Source: Actinomycetales bacterium
GTDB taxonomy: Bacteria > Actinomycetota > Actinomycetes > Actinomycetales > Microbacteriaceae
Reading direction: 5' to 3'
Length of the DNA: 7,138 bases
NCBI GenBank assembly: GCA_028868555.1
Contig: JAGWUG010000048.1
Span: 1 to 7,138 of the forward strand
The notes beneath the pieces are model-generated. The model ran no database searches. It was given only the letters and a program-made list of their open reading frames with translations, and had not been told where the DNA came from. Positions 1-6,601 of the stretch are shown one piece after another (the first letter of the stretch is position 1; the number at the start of each line of letters is the position of its first letter). The translations under genes were made by a program, and so were the position numbers.

Positions 1-2691
1 GTTCACATCGTGAAGGCTGTACTTGGCGATTGCCTGAGCAGGTGCACTTGGGTCCATCTTGCCCTGAGCAACTAGCTGCTCGAGAACGCGAACCACGATG
101 GATGGGCCGTCAATCTTGAAGAAGCGACGAGCGGCTGCGCGAGTGTCCGAGAAGCCGAAGCCGTCGGCACCCAGCGTTGCGTAGTCTCCCGGGACCCAGT
201 TGCGGATCTGGTCTGGAACTGCGTGCATGTAGTCACTTACAGCCAGGAATGGACCCTCCGAGCCGGAGAGCTTGCTGGTCACGTAGGCAGGAGCTACCTG
301 CTGGTCTGGGTTGAGGAACTGCTCCTGGTCGCGGCGGAGACCGTCGCGACGGAGTTCGGTCCAAGAGGTTACCGACCAAATGTCAGCCGAAACGCCCCAG
401 TCGCTCTGCAGTAACTGCTGAGCCTCGTGTGCCCATGGCAGCGCAACACCGGAAGCCAGAATCTGAGCCTTGTGCCCGCCATTCTGGTTGGCCGAGACTC
501 GGTGGATACCGCGAACGATGCCGTCCACGTCAACATCCGCAGGCTCTGCAGGCTGGTGCATTGGCTCGTTGTAGACGGTGATGTAGTAAATCACGTTCGG
601 GTCAACGTGCTGACCACCGTACATGCGCTCGATACCGTCACGGATGATGTGAGCAATCTCATAGCCATAGGCAGGGTCGTAGCTGATTACTCCGGTGTTG
701 GTGGAAGCCAACAGTGGGGAGTGGCCATCGGCGTGCTGCAGGCCCTCGCCGGTCAAGGTGGTGCGACCAGCGGTAGCACCGATCATGAAACCACGGGAGA
801 GCTGGTCAGTGGCAGCCCAGATTGCATCTGCGGTGCGCTGGAAACCGAACATCGAGTAGAACACGTAGAACGGAATCAGCGGCTGGCCGTGGGTGGCGTA
901 GCTGGTAGCCATAGCTGTGAAGCCGGCTAGCGCGCCAGCCTCGTTGATACCGGTGTGCAGAATCTGGCCTGCTGGCGACTCCTTGTAGGCAAGGAGAAGC
1001 TCGCGGTCAACGGAGATGTAGTGCTGGCCGTTCGGGTTGTAGATCTTGGCGGTTGGGAAAAGAGAGTCCATACCAAAGGTTCGGGCCTCGTCAGGAATGA
1101 TCGGCACAATGCGCTCACCGATGCCCGGAGCTCGCAGAAGCTCCTTGAAGATTCGAACGAACGCCATGGTGGTGGCGACTTCCTGGTTGCCAGAGCCAGC
1201 CTTGACTACGTCGTAGACCTTCGACTCTGGAAGAGCGAAGTCAACGTACTTGCTGCGGCGCTCTGGAATGAAGCCACCTAGTTCGCGACGACGGTCCAGC
1301 ATGTACTGGATTTCCGGTGCGTCGAATCCCGGGTGGAAGTAAGGAGGCTGGTAAGGGTTCTCTTCGAGCTGTGCATCGGTGATAGGAATGTGCAGTTCGT
1401 CGCGGAAGCCCTTGAGGTTGTCCAGGGTGAGCTTCTTCATCTGGTGGGTAGCGTTGCGACCCTCGAAGCTGCGACCCAGGGTGAAGCCCTTGATGGTCTT
1501 CACGAGGATTACAGTTGGCTGGCCCTTGTGCTCCATCGCGGCCTTGTAGGCAGCATAGATCTTGCGGTAGTCGTGACCACCGCGGCGCAGGCCCCAGATG
1601 TCGTCGTCGGACATGCCCTCGACCAGCTTTGCGGTGCGTGGGTCGCGACCGAAGAAGTTTTCGCGGACAAAGCCGCCATTCTCGGTCTTGTAGGTTTGGA
1701 AGTCGCCGTCCGGAGTCTTGTTCATCAGGTCAACCAGGGCACCCTCGTTGTCCTTGGCGAGCAGGTCGTCCCACTCGCGGCCCCAGATGACCTTGATTAC
1801 ATTCCAGCCGGCGCCACGGAAGAAGCTCTCCAGCTCCTGGATGATCTTTCCGTTACCGCGAACTGGGCCGTCGAGGCGCTGCAGGTTGCAGTTGACCACG
1901 AAGGTCAGGTTGTCGAGCTTGTCGTTGGCGGCCAGCTGCAGAGCGCCGCGGCTTTCAACCTCGTCCATCTCACCGTCGCCGAGGAAGGCCCAGACGTGCT
2001 GGTCGGTGGCCGGCTTCAGACCGCGGCCCTCGAGATAGCGGTTAGCCTGCGCCTGGTAGATGGCGTTGATTGGACCGATTCCCATGGAAACGGTTGGGAA
2101 CTGCCAGAAGTTTGGCATCAGACGAGGGTGAGGGTAGGACGAGAGTCCACCGTTGGCGTGCGACTTCTCCTGACGGAAACCGTCGAGCTGGTCGGCCGAT
2201 AGGCGACCCTCAAGGAAGGCGCGGGAGTATGGTCCAGGCGAAGCGTGGCCCTGTACGAAGATCTGGTCTCCACCCGAGGCGTGGTCCTGGCCGCGGAAGA
2301 AGTGGTTGAAACCAACCTCGTAGAGCGAGGCGGAGGAAGCAAAAGTAGAGATGTGACCACCAACACCAACGCCAGGGCGTTGCGCGCGGTGCACCAGCAT
2401 GGCTGCGTTCCAGCGCATCCAAGCGCGGTAGGTGCGCTCCATCTTCTCGTCGCCAGGGAACTCAGGTTCGTTCTCAACGGCAATGGTGTTGATGTAGTCA
2501 GTGGTTGGAACGATAGGAACGTTCAACTGAAGATCGTGCGAGCGACGCAGCAGGTTCAGCATGATCTCGCGGGCGCGTCCGCGGCCGTGAACTCGGGCTA
2601 CAGCGTCGAGTGACTCAAGCCACTCCGCGGTTTCCTGTGGGTCAATGTCCGGGGTGTTAACCGCGAAGGCGTCTTGGTTGTTAATCGACAC
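1..2691 (-). CDS. aceE: Pyruvate dehydrogenase E1 component, homodimeric type (3' end cut by window)
   Basis: This is the thiamine-diphosphate-dependent E1 subunit of the cytosolic pyruvate dehydrogenase complex. It decarboxylates pyruvate and transfers the acetyl group to the lipoyl domain of E2. The minus-strand frame is open for 897 codons without a break. Visible landmarks are GGHIS with His113 and QGHASPGPY with His149 (matching E. coli His106 and His142), the ThDP motif GDGEMDE at residues 238-244 followed by [12 protein letters not shown], and the transketolase C-terminal stretch with [21 protein letters not shown] and [11 protein letters not shown]. The GTG start (2689-2691) follows AGAGGA by 4 nt, and the N-terminus then matches the family ([11 protein letters not shown]). 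The family is about 890-920 residues, so only a few C-terminal residues and the stop lie beyond position 1. It is divergent from the peroxiredoxin. Identity is essentially certain; the exact start is slightly less so. Confidence 0.97.
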   Translation of the reverse strand, partial: MSINNQDAFAVNTPDIDPQETAEWLESLDAVARVHGRGRAREIMLNLLRRSHDLQLNVPIVPTTDYINTIAVENEPEFPGDEKMERTYRAWMRWNAAMLVHRAQRPGVGVGGHISTFASSASLYEVGFNHFFRGQDHASGGDQIFVQGHASPGPYSRAFLEGRLSADQLDGFRQEKSHANGGLSSYPHPRLMPNFWQFPTVSMGIGPINAIYQAQANRYLEGRGLKPATDQHVWAFLGDGEMDEVESRGALQLAANDKLDNLTFVVNCNLQRLDGPVRGNGKIIQELESFFRGAGWNVIKVIWGREWDDLLAKDNEGALVDLMNKTPDGDFQTYKTENGGFVRENFFGRDPRTAKLVEGMSDDDIWGLRRGGHDYRKIYAAYKAAMEHKGQPTVILVKTIKGFTLGRSFEGRNATHQMKKLTLDNLKGFRDELHIPITDAQLEENPYQPPYFHPGFDAPEIQYMLDRRRELGGFIPERRSKYVDFALPESKVYDVVKAGSGNQEVATTMAFVRIFKELLRAPGIGERIVPIIPDEARTFGMDSLFPTAKIYNPNGQHYISVDRELLLAYKESPAGQILHTGINEAGALAGFTAMATSYATHGQPLIPFYVFYSMFGFQRTADAIWAATDQLSRGFMIGATAGRTTLTGEGLQHADGHSPLLASTNTGVISYDPAYGYEIAHIIRDGIERMYGGQHVDPNVIYYITVYNEPMHQPAEPADVDVDGIVRGIHRVSANQNGGHKAQILASGVALPWAHEAQQLLQSDWGVSADIWSVTSWTELRRDGLRRDQEQFLNPDQQVAPAYVTSKLSGSEGPFLAVSDYMHAVPDQIRNWVPGDYATLGADGFGFSDTRAAARRFFKIDGPSIVVRVLEQLVAQGKMDPSAPAQAIAKYSLHDVN

Positions 2692-2829
2692 CGAGTCCTC
2701 TATTCCTGTTACAAGATCGCTGTTGTGAGCGAGAGACCAGATTTGCTGCAGGTTTGGGTGAAACCCGCCTCTCGATTTTATTCGCTTACACGGAAACAAA
2801 TGCCTACATTTGCTGGTTTGCTTGTATCA

Positions 2830-2849
2830 GTTGGTGGTATGCCGCCAAC
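2830..2849 (+). promoter_or_regulatory. Hairpin in the peroxiredoxin leader
   Basis: GTTGGTGG (2830-2837) pairs with CCGCCAAC (2842-2849) around the loop TATG, giving eight pairs with one G-T wobble. It ends 28 nt before the TTG start and 14 nt before the Shine-Dalgarno. A second, smaller stem AACC/GGTT (2847-2850 with 2855-2858), followed by more T residues, shares bases with it, so the two cannot form together. Either an operator-like DNA palindrome or an RNA leader structure would fit. Function is not established. Confidence 0.35.
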
Positions 2850-2863
2850 CCAATGGTTTTTAC

Positions 2864-2870
2864 GAAAGGA
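2864..2870 (+). promoter_or_regulatory. Ribosome binding site deciding the TTG start of the peroxiredoxin
   Basis: GAAAGGA lies 7 nt before the TTG at 2878. No comparable purine-rich motif precedes the in-frame ATG codons at 2674 or 2839. This supports TTG as the real start. Confidence 0.7.
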
Positions 2871-2877
2871 ACCCATC

Positions 2878-3336
2878 TTGACTCTGCTCATCGGTGACCA
2901 GGCCCCAGACTTCACACTCAGCAACCAGAACGGTGAGAGTGTGACTCTCAGTTCGTTCCGCGGTCACAAGGCCGTTGTCCTGGTGTTCTTCCCATTTGCA
3001 TTCACTGGCACCTGCACCGGAGAGCTCTGCGAGCTGCGCGACAACATTTCGGTTTTCGAGTCCGACAACGTCGAGCTTCTGGCAATCAGCTGTGACAGCA
3101 AGTTCACTCAGCGCGTCTTCGCTGAGCAGGAGGGCTACAAGTTCAGCCTGCTGAGCGACTTCTGGCCACACGGCGCAGTTGCCAAGGACTACGGCGTATT
3201 CCTAGAGGAGAACGGAATGGCCACTCGAGCCACCTTCGTTATCAACAAGGACGGCGTCATCACCACCAAGTTCGTGACCTCGCCTGGCCAGGCCCGCGAA
3301 TTTGCCGATTACCAGAAGGCAATCGCAGCGCTTTAG
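2878..3336 (+). CDS. AhpE-like peroxiredoxin (thiol peroxidase)
   Basis: This is a cytosolic peroxiredoxin of 152 residues that reduces hydrogen peroxide, organic peroxides or peroxynitrite at a cysteine thiol. It closely resembles mycobacterial AhpE as recalled: the IGDQAPDFTL start, the active-site segment FPFAFTGTCTGEL with Thr43 and peroxidatic Cys46, LLSDFWPHGAV at 91-101, and the conserved Arg117 in the MATRATF strand. Cys51 stands five residues after Cys46, the spacing of the resolving cysteine in BCP/PrxQ enzymes; Cys72 is a further cysteine. Mycobacterial AhpE is described as a 1-Cys enzyme, so the recycling route could differ. The TTG start follows GAAAGGA by 7 nt and gives the normal family length. 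Starting at 2839 or 2674 would add an N-terminus unlike the family. The stop TAG overlaps the likely tRNA promoter. The electron donor cannot be read from the sequence. Confidence 0.93.
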   Translation: MTLLIGDQAPDFTLSNQNGESVTLSSFRGHKAVVLVFFPFAFTGTCTGELCELRDNISVFESDNVELLAISCDSKFTQRVFAEQEGYKFSLLSDFWPHGAVAKDYGVFLEENGMATRATFVINKDGVITTKFVTSPGQAREFADYQKAIAAL

Positions 3337-3363
3337 ACAAACTTCTGAAAATTACGCTAAAGT
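3334..3363 (+). promoter_or_regulatory. Probable promoter of tRNA-Val
   Basis: TAGACA (3334-3339, five of six matches to TTGACA) and TAAAGT (3358-3363, four of six to TATAAT) are 18 nt apart. A start near 3370 would leave about 19 nt of leader before the tRNA. The first three bases of the -35 box are the peroxiredoxin stop codon. This is inferred from consensus match and position only. Confidence 0.5.
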
Positions 3364-3388
3364 AGTCCGAGTTGTTGAAAAACAGCAG

Positions 3389-3461
3389 GGGCCTTTAGCT
3401 CAGTTGGTAGAGCGCCACGCTTACACCGTGGATGTCATCGGTTCGAGCCCGGTAGGGCCCA
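3389..3461 (+). tRNA. tRNA-Val (anticodon UAC)
   Basis: A complete 73-nt cloverleaf can be folded by hand. The acceptor stem GGGCCTT pairs with AGGGCCC (one T-G wobble) before discriminator A3461. The D arm is GCTC/GAGC with loop AGTTGGTA. The anticodon stem CCACG/CGTGG holds the loop CTTACAC, so the anticodon is TAC, reading valine GUA and other GUN codons. The variable region is ATGTC, and the T arm ATCGG/CCGGT carries loop TTCGAGC. The 3' CCA is not encoded (ACAAAT follows), as is common in actinobacteria, so it would be added after transcription. The gene lies 52 nt after the peroxiredoxin stop, so some transcripts may carry both. Confidence 0.97.
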
Positions 3462-3468
3462 CAAATGG

Positions 3469-3498
3469 AACGGCATTCTCCTTAGGGAGGGTGCCGTT
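3469..3498 (+). terminator. Strong hairpin terminator after tRNA-Val
   Basis: AACGGCATTCTCC (3469-3481) pairs with GGAGGGTGCCGTT (3486-3498) around the loop TTAG. All 13 positions pair, two of them as T-G wobbles. A short, interrupted T-rich stretch (TCGTCGTT) follows, which is typical of the weaker U-tracts of actinobacterial terminators. It starts 7 nt after the tRNA and ends 27 nt before the next gene, so it should end the tRNA and peroxiredoxin transcripts. Confidence 0.8.
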
Positions 3499-3512
3499 TC
3501 GTCGTTCTCCGC

Positions 3513-3518
3513 TAGCAT
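3513..3518 (+). promoter_or_regulatory. Candidate -10 box for a leaderless transcript of the membrane protein gene
   Basis: TAGCAT fits the TANNNT pattern and ends 7 nt before the A of the ATG at 3526. The expected transcription start would therefore fall on or next to the start codon. No Shine-Dalgarno is visible between the terminator hairpin and the ATG. Leaderless mRNAs with this spacing are common in actinobacteria. There is no good -35, so this remains a candidate. Confidence 0.45.
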
Positions 3519-3525
3519 TTTGGCT

Positions 3526-5748
3526 ATGACTACCAACGACTGGCAGAGCCGTCTGATGAGCGATGATGAGCTCCAGCACGTGCTCGCTAACCTCGGTGCC
3601 CTCGAGGGAATGCAGGTTCTCCAGCGTCAACTGGAGCTGCGTTCGCAAAGTCATGAGGCCAGCAGCGATCTTCGCGAGGAAGTTTCCAGCCACCCCGAAC
3701 TCGGGCTAACGGATGTAGTGCAAATCATTGATGCACCGATGTCGCCTGAGCCAGAGGTCAAGGCGGAGCCACAGGTGCAGGAAACGGCTCCAGCGACTGA
3801 CATCGCGGGCAGTCTGAACGCTCTTTTCGCCAACCGCCAGCAGGTTTCTTTTGAGCCGGTTGCTCCTCTAGAAGTTTCTGAGACCCCAAGGGTGGTTCCT
3901 GAGGCCGTCGCAAATCCCGGCTACAACCCTGTGCCACTCGAATCAAACACGAACAGCTTCTTCATTCCAACCTTCTCTAACCCTCTTCCTGGCACCGAGA
4001 GCATCGAAGTTGTCACGCCGATGGCTCAGCCCATTGATCCGGCAAAGGTATCGAGCTCGAAGTCCGACGAAGAGCCGGTAGCCACCGCCGAGACACCGGT
4101 CGCTGCGCCGCTCGTGCAGACCCCTCCAGTTGCCGAGTGGGAGAGCTCACAGGAGCCAGCACTTGAAATTCCATCGGCCGAAGAGGCAATCACCGCCTTC
4201 GAGGAGGCCGACACCACGTCAACGGCGCAGCCAAATCTGGTTGACGACGTCATTCTTTCCGTTGGGGGAGAACTAGACGAATCCCTGGAGATTCCGCTGG
4301 TTGAGCCTGCCGCCTCAGTGGCGGCGACTGTCACTGCTGAGGCAATCGGCTCCGAACTGGGTCAAACCAGCCCTCAGCCAAAGCGCTTGAAGAGTGGTCT
4401 GGGCAAGCTGATTGCCACCTGGAACGGAACCGGCAACCTGCTCTTTTTGATTGCGGCAGGCTTTGCGACTGCCTCCATGCATTTCAGCCTCGCTACGGTT
4501 CTGGTGGGTGCCTTCGGTGCTCTAGCGGTGACTGGCTTCGGTTTCGGCACCGCAGCTCTCTCGGCAAAGCGCGGAGCGCAGCCACAGGCAACACTTTCCC
4601 GTGCCGCCTTCGGCGTGCGGGCGGCCGCAATCCCGCTGGTCTTCGTGACCATCGCTGGTTACGCCGCCACCAGCCTCGCAAGCACATTTATCGTTACCGG
4701 CGTCCACTTCTTCTATCCAGCCTTACCTGGACTCGTCTTCGGTCTGCCCGTCCAGTATCTGCTGCTTGGCGCGCTCTTACTTCTAGCTGCGGCAGCCACC
4801 GTCTTCGATGGAGCCCGTCGCCTGCTCATGACCCGAACGGTTGCCTATGTGTCCTTCGCCTGGATCGCGGCTGTTCTCGGGTTCGGTATTTCTAGTACAC
4901 CTAAGGTGCTCGACCTCGGCGCAGTCAATTCGCAACAGGCACTGGCGCTTGCATCCGTGCTTTTGATTGTGATCTCAATCATTTGGGGAACTAGCGCAGC
5001 AGATGAAACTCCACAGTTGGCGACAGACCTTCACCCAGCTAAGTTGTTGGCCACCGGGCTTTTGAGCCACTCGATCATTGGAACCATCGCAGTTTGGGCT
5101 GGATTCGCCTTTGCCAACGTGGTTTGGGCACCACTTGTGATGCAGATTCTGGGTGGTCTATTCGCTCTGGCGGCCATCGCGGCTTTGTCTCACCAGATTC
5201 GTCGCATTGCCGACTCTTACTCTGGCTTTGGCCTGATGGGCACCCGCTGGTGGGTCGTGGTTGGCTCTTTGATCATCGTTGCCGCCGGAACTGTCAGCAT
5301 GTGGTTATTTGTAGACCCAGCCGATCTAGCACCAGGGGTTGAGTCGCTTCTGCCGGTTGCCGGCGTGCCAGTTATCGCATGGTTGGCAACATACGGTGTT
5401 GACACAGTGCTCCGTCGTGACGAGTACCACGAGGTCTCACTGCTTCGTGACTACGGCTTCTACGGCCGCGTTCGAGTCATCAACCTGGCTGGTTGGATTA
5501 TTGCCACGGCCGTTGGTCTTGGCTTCGTGGAGTCTTGGGTACCCGGCTTCGCCTGGCTTGGCTACATCGCTCACCCACTTGGCTACTCCGCAACCGGCCT
5601 CCAAGCCGATACTGGGGTATGGATTGCCTTCGCCATCGGTGTGATTGCACCGCTGTTTACCGTAGGAGCCATCCGCGAGCAGGAAGCTGAGGGTCAGGCT
5701 CTCGCCAACCGTCACAAAGACCTAATCAACGTCTTGGGCGACCTCTAA
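3526..5748 (+). CDS. NCS1-like permease domain protein with long disordered acidic N-terminus
   Basis: This is a 740-residue membrane protein. Residues 1-40 look helical (SDDELQHVLANLG). Residues about 41-290 are rich in Pro, Glu, Ala, Ser and Thr, with no membrane segment or recognised domain, so they are probably disordered and cytosolic. Residues about 300-716 contain roughly twelve hydrophobic segments resembling the nucleobase:cation symporter-1 (purine-cytosine permease) family. Supporting motifs are RGAQPQATLSRAAFGVR near 349-365 (family pattern Q..xSRxxFG) and VDTVLRRDEYHEVSLLRDYG near 625-644 (the family's D..LRR..Y loop before a membrane helix). The motif usually written DYSRYLP in this family appears as AADETPQLATD near 491-501, so the substrate may differ or transport be lost. 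The tail after 717 is charged. NCS1 proteins are usually 420-550 residues, so the extension is unusual. ATG 3526 was chosen over an in-frame TTG at 3520. The gene overlaps the Nif3-like gene by one base. Family assignment is fairly likely; the substrate is unknown. Confidence 0.7.
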   Translation: MTTNDWQSRLMSDDELQHVLANLGALEGMQVLQRQLELRSQSHEASSDLREEVSSHPELGLTDVVQIIDAPMSPEPEVKAEPQVQETAPATDIAGSLNALFANRQQVSFEPVAPLEVSETPRVVPEAVANPGYNPVPLESNTNSFFIPTFSNPLPGTESIEVVTPMAQPIDPAKVSSSKSDEEPVATAETPVAAPLVQTPPVAEWESSQEPALEIPSAEEAITAFEEADTTSTAQPNLVDDVILSVGGELDESLEIPLVEPAASVAATVTAEAIGSELGQTSPQPKRLKSGLGKLIATWNGTGNLLFLIAAGFATASMHFSLATVLVGAFGALAVTGFGFGTAALSAKRGAQPQATLSRAAFGVRAAAIPLVFVTIAGYAATSLASTFIVTGVHFFYPALPGLVFGLPVQYLLLGALLLLAAAATVFDGARRLLMTRTVAYVSFAWIAAVLGFGISSTPKVLDLGAVNSQQALALASVLLIVISIIWGTSAADETPQLATDLHPAKLLATGLLSHSIIGTIAVWAGFAFANVVWAPLVMQILGGLFALAAIAALSHQIRRIADSYSGFGLMGTRWWVVVGSLIIVAAGTVSMWLFVDPADLAPGVESLLPVAGVPVIAWLATYGVDTVLRRDEYHEVSLLRDYGFYGRVRVINLAGWIIATAVGLGFVESWVPGFAWLGYIAHPLGYSATGLQADTGVWIAFAIGVIAPLFTVGAIREQEAEGQALANRHKDLINVLGDL

Positions 5749-6566
5749 TGGTGCAGCTGGCCCAACTCGTTACTGGTTTTGAGGAACTCTGGCCGCTTTC
5801 AAATGCCGAAGAGTGGGACACCCCCGGCCTGCAAGCCGGTGCACCAAATCAAAACGTGCAGCGGGTAATGCTCTCAGTTGACGTCACCGATGCAGTCGTA
5901 GCCTGCGCCATCCAGGCCAAGTCCGACCTACTGCTAGCCCACCACCCGTACCTGATGCGTGGCGTTAAGTTCTTAGCCGAAGACCAGCCAAAGGGTTCGG
6001 TTCTAGCCAAGGCAATTCGCGCCAACCTAGCCATTTATTCGGCCCACACCAACGCCGATGTGGTTGCGGATGGCGTCTCGGACGTTCTTGCTAAGCAGTT
6101 GGGCCTAAGCGATTCGGCCCCGCTCCTGGGCCAGGGCGATGTTGGTACCGGTCGGGTAGGAGATCTCACAGATGCCACCACCCTCGGAAAGTTCGCGGCT
6201 ACTGTTGCCAGGACTCTGCCTCACACCGCAACCGGAGTGCGAGTGTCAGGCGACTACAACCACGTAGTTGAGCGAGTGGCCGTCTGTGGCGGAGCAGGAG
6301 ACTCATTCATCGAGGCGGCCAGAGCGGCAGGCGCAGATGTCTACGTCACCTCCGACCTTCGCCATCACGTGGTTCAGGACGCGCGCGAATCATCGCTCCT
6401 GGCATCGGAGGGCAACCAGATGGCAATCATTGATGTTTCCCACTGGGCGAGTGAATTTCTCTGGCTGGAGGTTGCGGCCGAACAGTTGCGTAGAATTTAC
6501 CCCGAGGTAAGTTTTGAGGTCTGCGACCTTAGAACCGATCCCTGGGACTTCGTGGTCACGCAATAA
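5748..6566 (+). CDS. Nif3-like dinuclear metal centre protein (YbgI/DUF34 family)
   Basis: This is a soluble 272-residue protein of the Nif3/YbgI family, which forms hexameric toroids with a two-metal site. Database entries often call it GTP cyclohydrolase 1 type 2, but the physiological reaction is unsettled. Family motifs in order are AEEWDTPGLQAG (20-31), AHHPYL with His65 and His66, SAHTNADVV with His100 and Asp104, VAVCGGAGDSF (177-187), DVYVTSDLRHH (197-207) and IIDVSHWASEF with His232 and Glu236. By comparison with YbgI, His65, His66, Asp104, His232 and Glu236 should hold the metals, and all are present. The length is normal, without the central insert seen in longer homologues. Its ATG overlaps the previous stop (TAATG), suggesting translational coupling; no strong Shine-Dalgarno is seen. 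The zinc-ribbon gene follows after 35 nt, a frequent actinobacterial pairing. Confidence 0.93.
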   Translation: MVQLAQLVTGFEELWPLSNAEEWDTPGLQAGAPNQNVQRVMLSVDVTDAVVACAIQAKSDLLLAHHPYLMRGVKFLAEDQPKGSVLAKAIRANLAIYSAHTNADVVADGVSDVLAKQLGLSDSAPLLGQGDVGTGRVGDLTDATTLGKFAATVARTLPHTATGVRVSGDYNHVVERVAVCGGAGDSFIEAARAAGADVYVTSDLRHHVVQDARESSLLASEGNQMAIIDVSHWASEFLWLEVAAEQLRRIYPEVSFEVCDLRTDPWDFVVTQ

Positions 6567-6590
6567 CGACCACCCCACAATCAAACTCAA

Positions 6591-6595
6591 AAGGA
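6591..6595 (+). promoter_or_regulatory. Ribosome binding site of the zinc-ribbon protein gene
   Basis: AAGGA, preceded by further A residues, lies 6 nt before the GTG at 6602. This fixes the start of the downstream gene, which has no in-frame ATG near that point. Confidence 0.75.
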
Positions 6596-6601
6596 CTCTG
6601 C

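Larger units (their letters stand above)
2692..2877. promoter_or_regulatory. Divergent intergenic region between aceE and the peroxiredoxin gene
   Basis: These 186 bp must hold the promoters of both divergent genes. For aceE the best -10 candidate is TAAAAT on the minus strand (2780 down to 2775), which would give a leader of about 75 nt, but no acceptable -35 stands 16-18 nt upstream. For the peroxiredoxin, TACATT (2805-2810) is a possible -10, again without a good -35. Two inverted repeats are visible: GGTTT-GGGTG-AAACC (2751-2765) and an 8-bp hairpin at 2830-2849. No known operator or riboswitch was recognised. Promoter positions are guesses; the presence of promoters here is inferred from the divergent arrangement. 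Confidence 0.5.

Noticed and set aside
427..1281. Other plus-strand open frames opposite the aceE C-terminal half
   Set aside because: They overlap conserved AceE coding on the minus strand and carry no recognisable domain or start signal.
1333..2202. Long plus-strand open frame of 289 codons opposite aceE
   Set aside because: The minus strand here encodes a continuous, highly conserved AceE including its ThDP motif. The plus-strand frame shows no family motif, no ribosome binding site and low-complexity composition, typical of an antisense shadow in GC-rich DNA.
2674..2877. N-terminal extension of the peroxiredoxin from ATG 2674 or ATG 2839
   Set aside because: ATG 2674 lies inside the start of aceE, and the added residues do not resemble peroxiredoxins. 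The Shine-Dalgarno at 2864-2870 fits the TTG at 2878, which gives the normal family length.
3520..3525. TTG at 3520 as start of the membrane protein
   Set aside because: The ATG two codons later fits the -10 box spacing for a leaderless transcript, and no Shine-Dalgarno supports the TTG. The difference is only two residues.
3302..3529. Plus-strand open frame across the tRNA and terminator
   Set aside because: It runs through the end of the peroxiredoxin gene, a complete tRNA and a hairpin terminator, so it is not a protein gene.
4026..4334. Minus-strand Ser/Thr/Ala-rich open frame inside the membrane protein gene
   Set aside because: It is the antisense image of the Glu/Pro/Ala-rich linker; its low-complexity content follows from the sense codons and there is no start signal.
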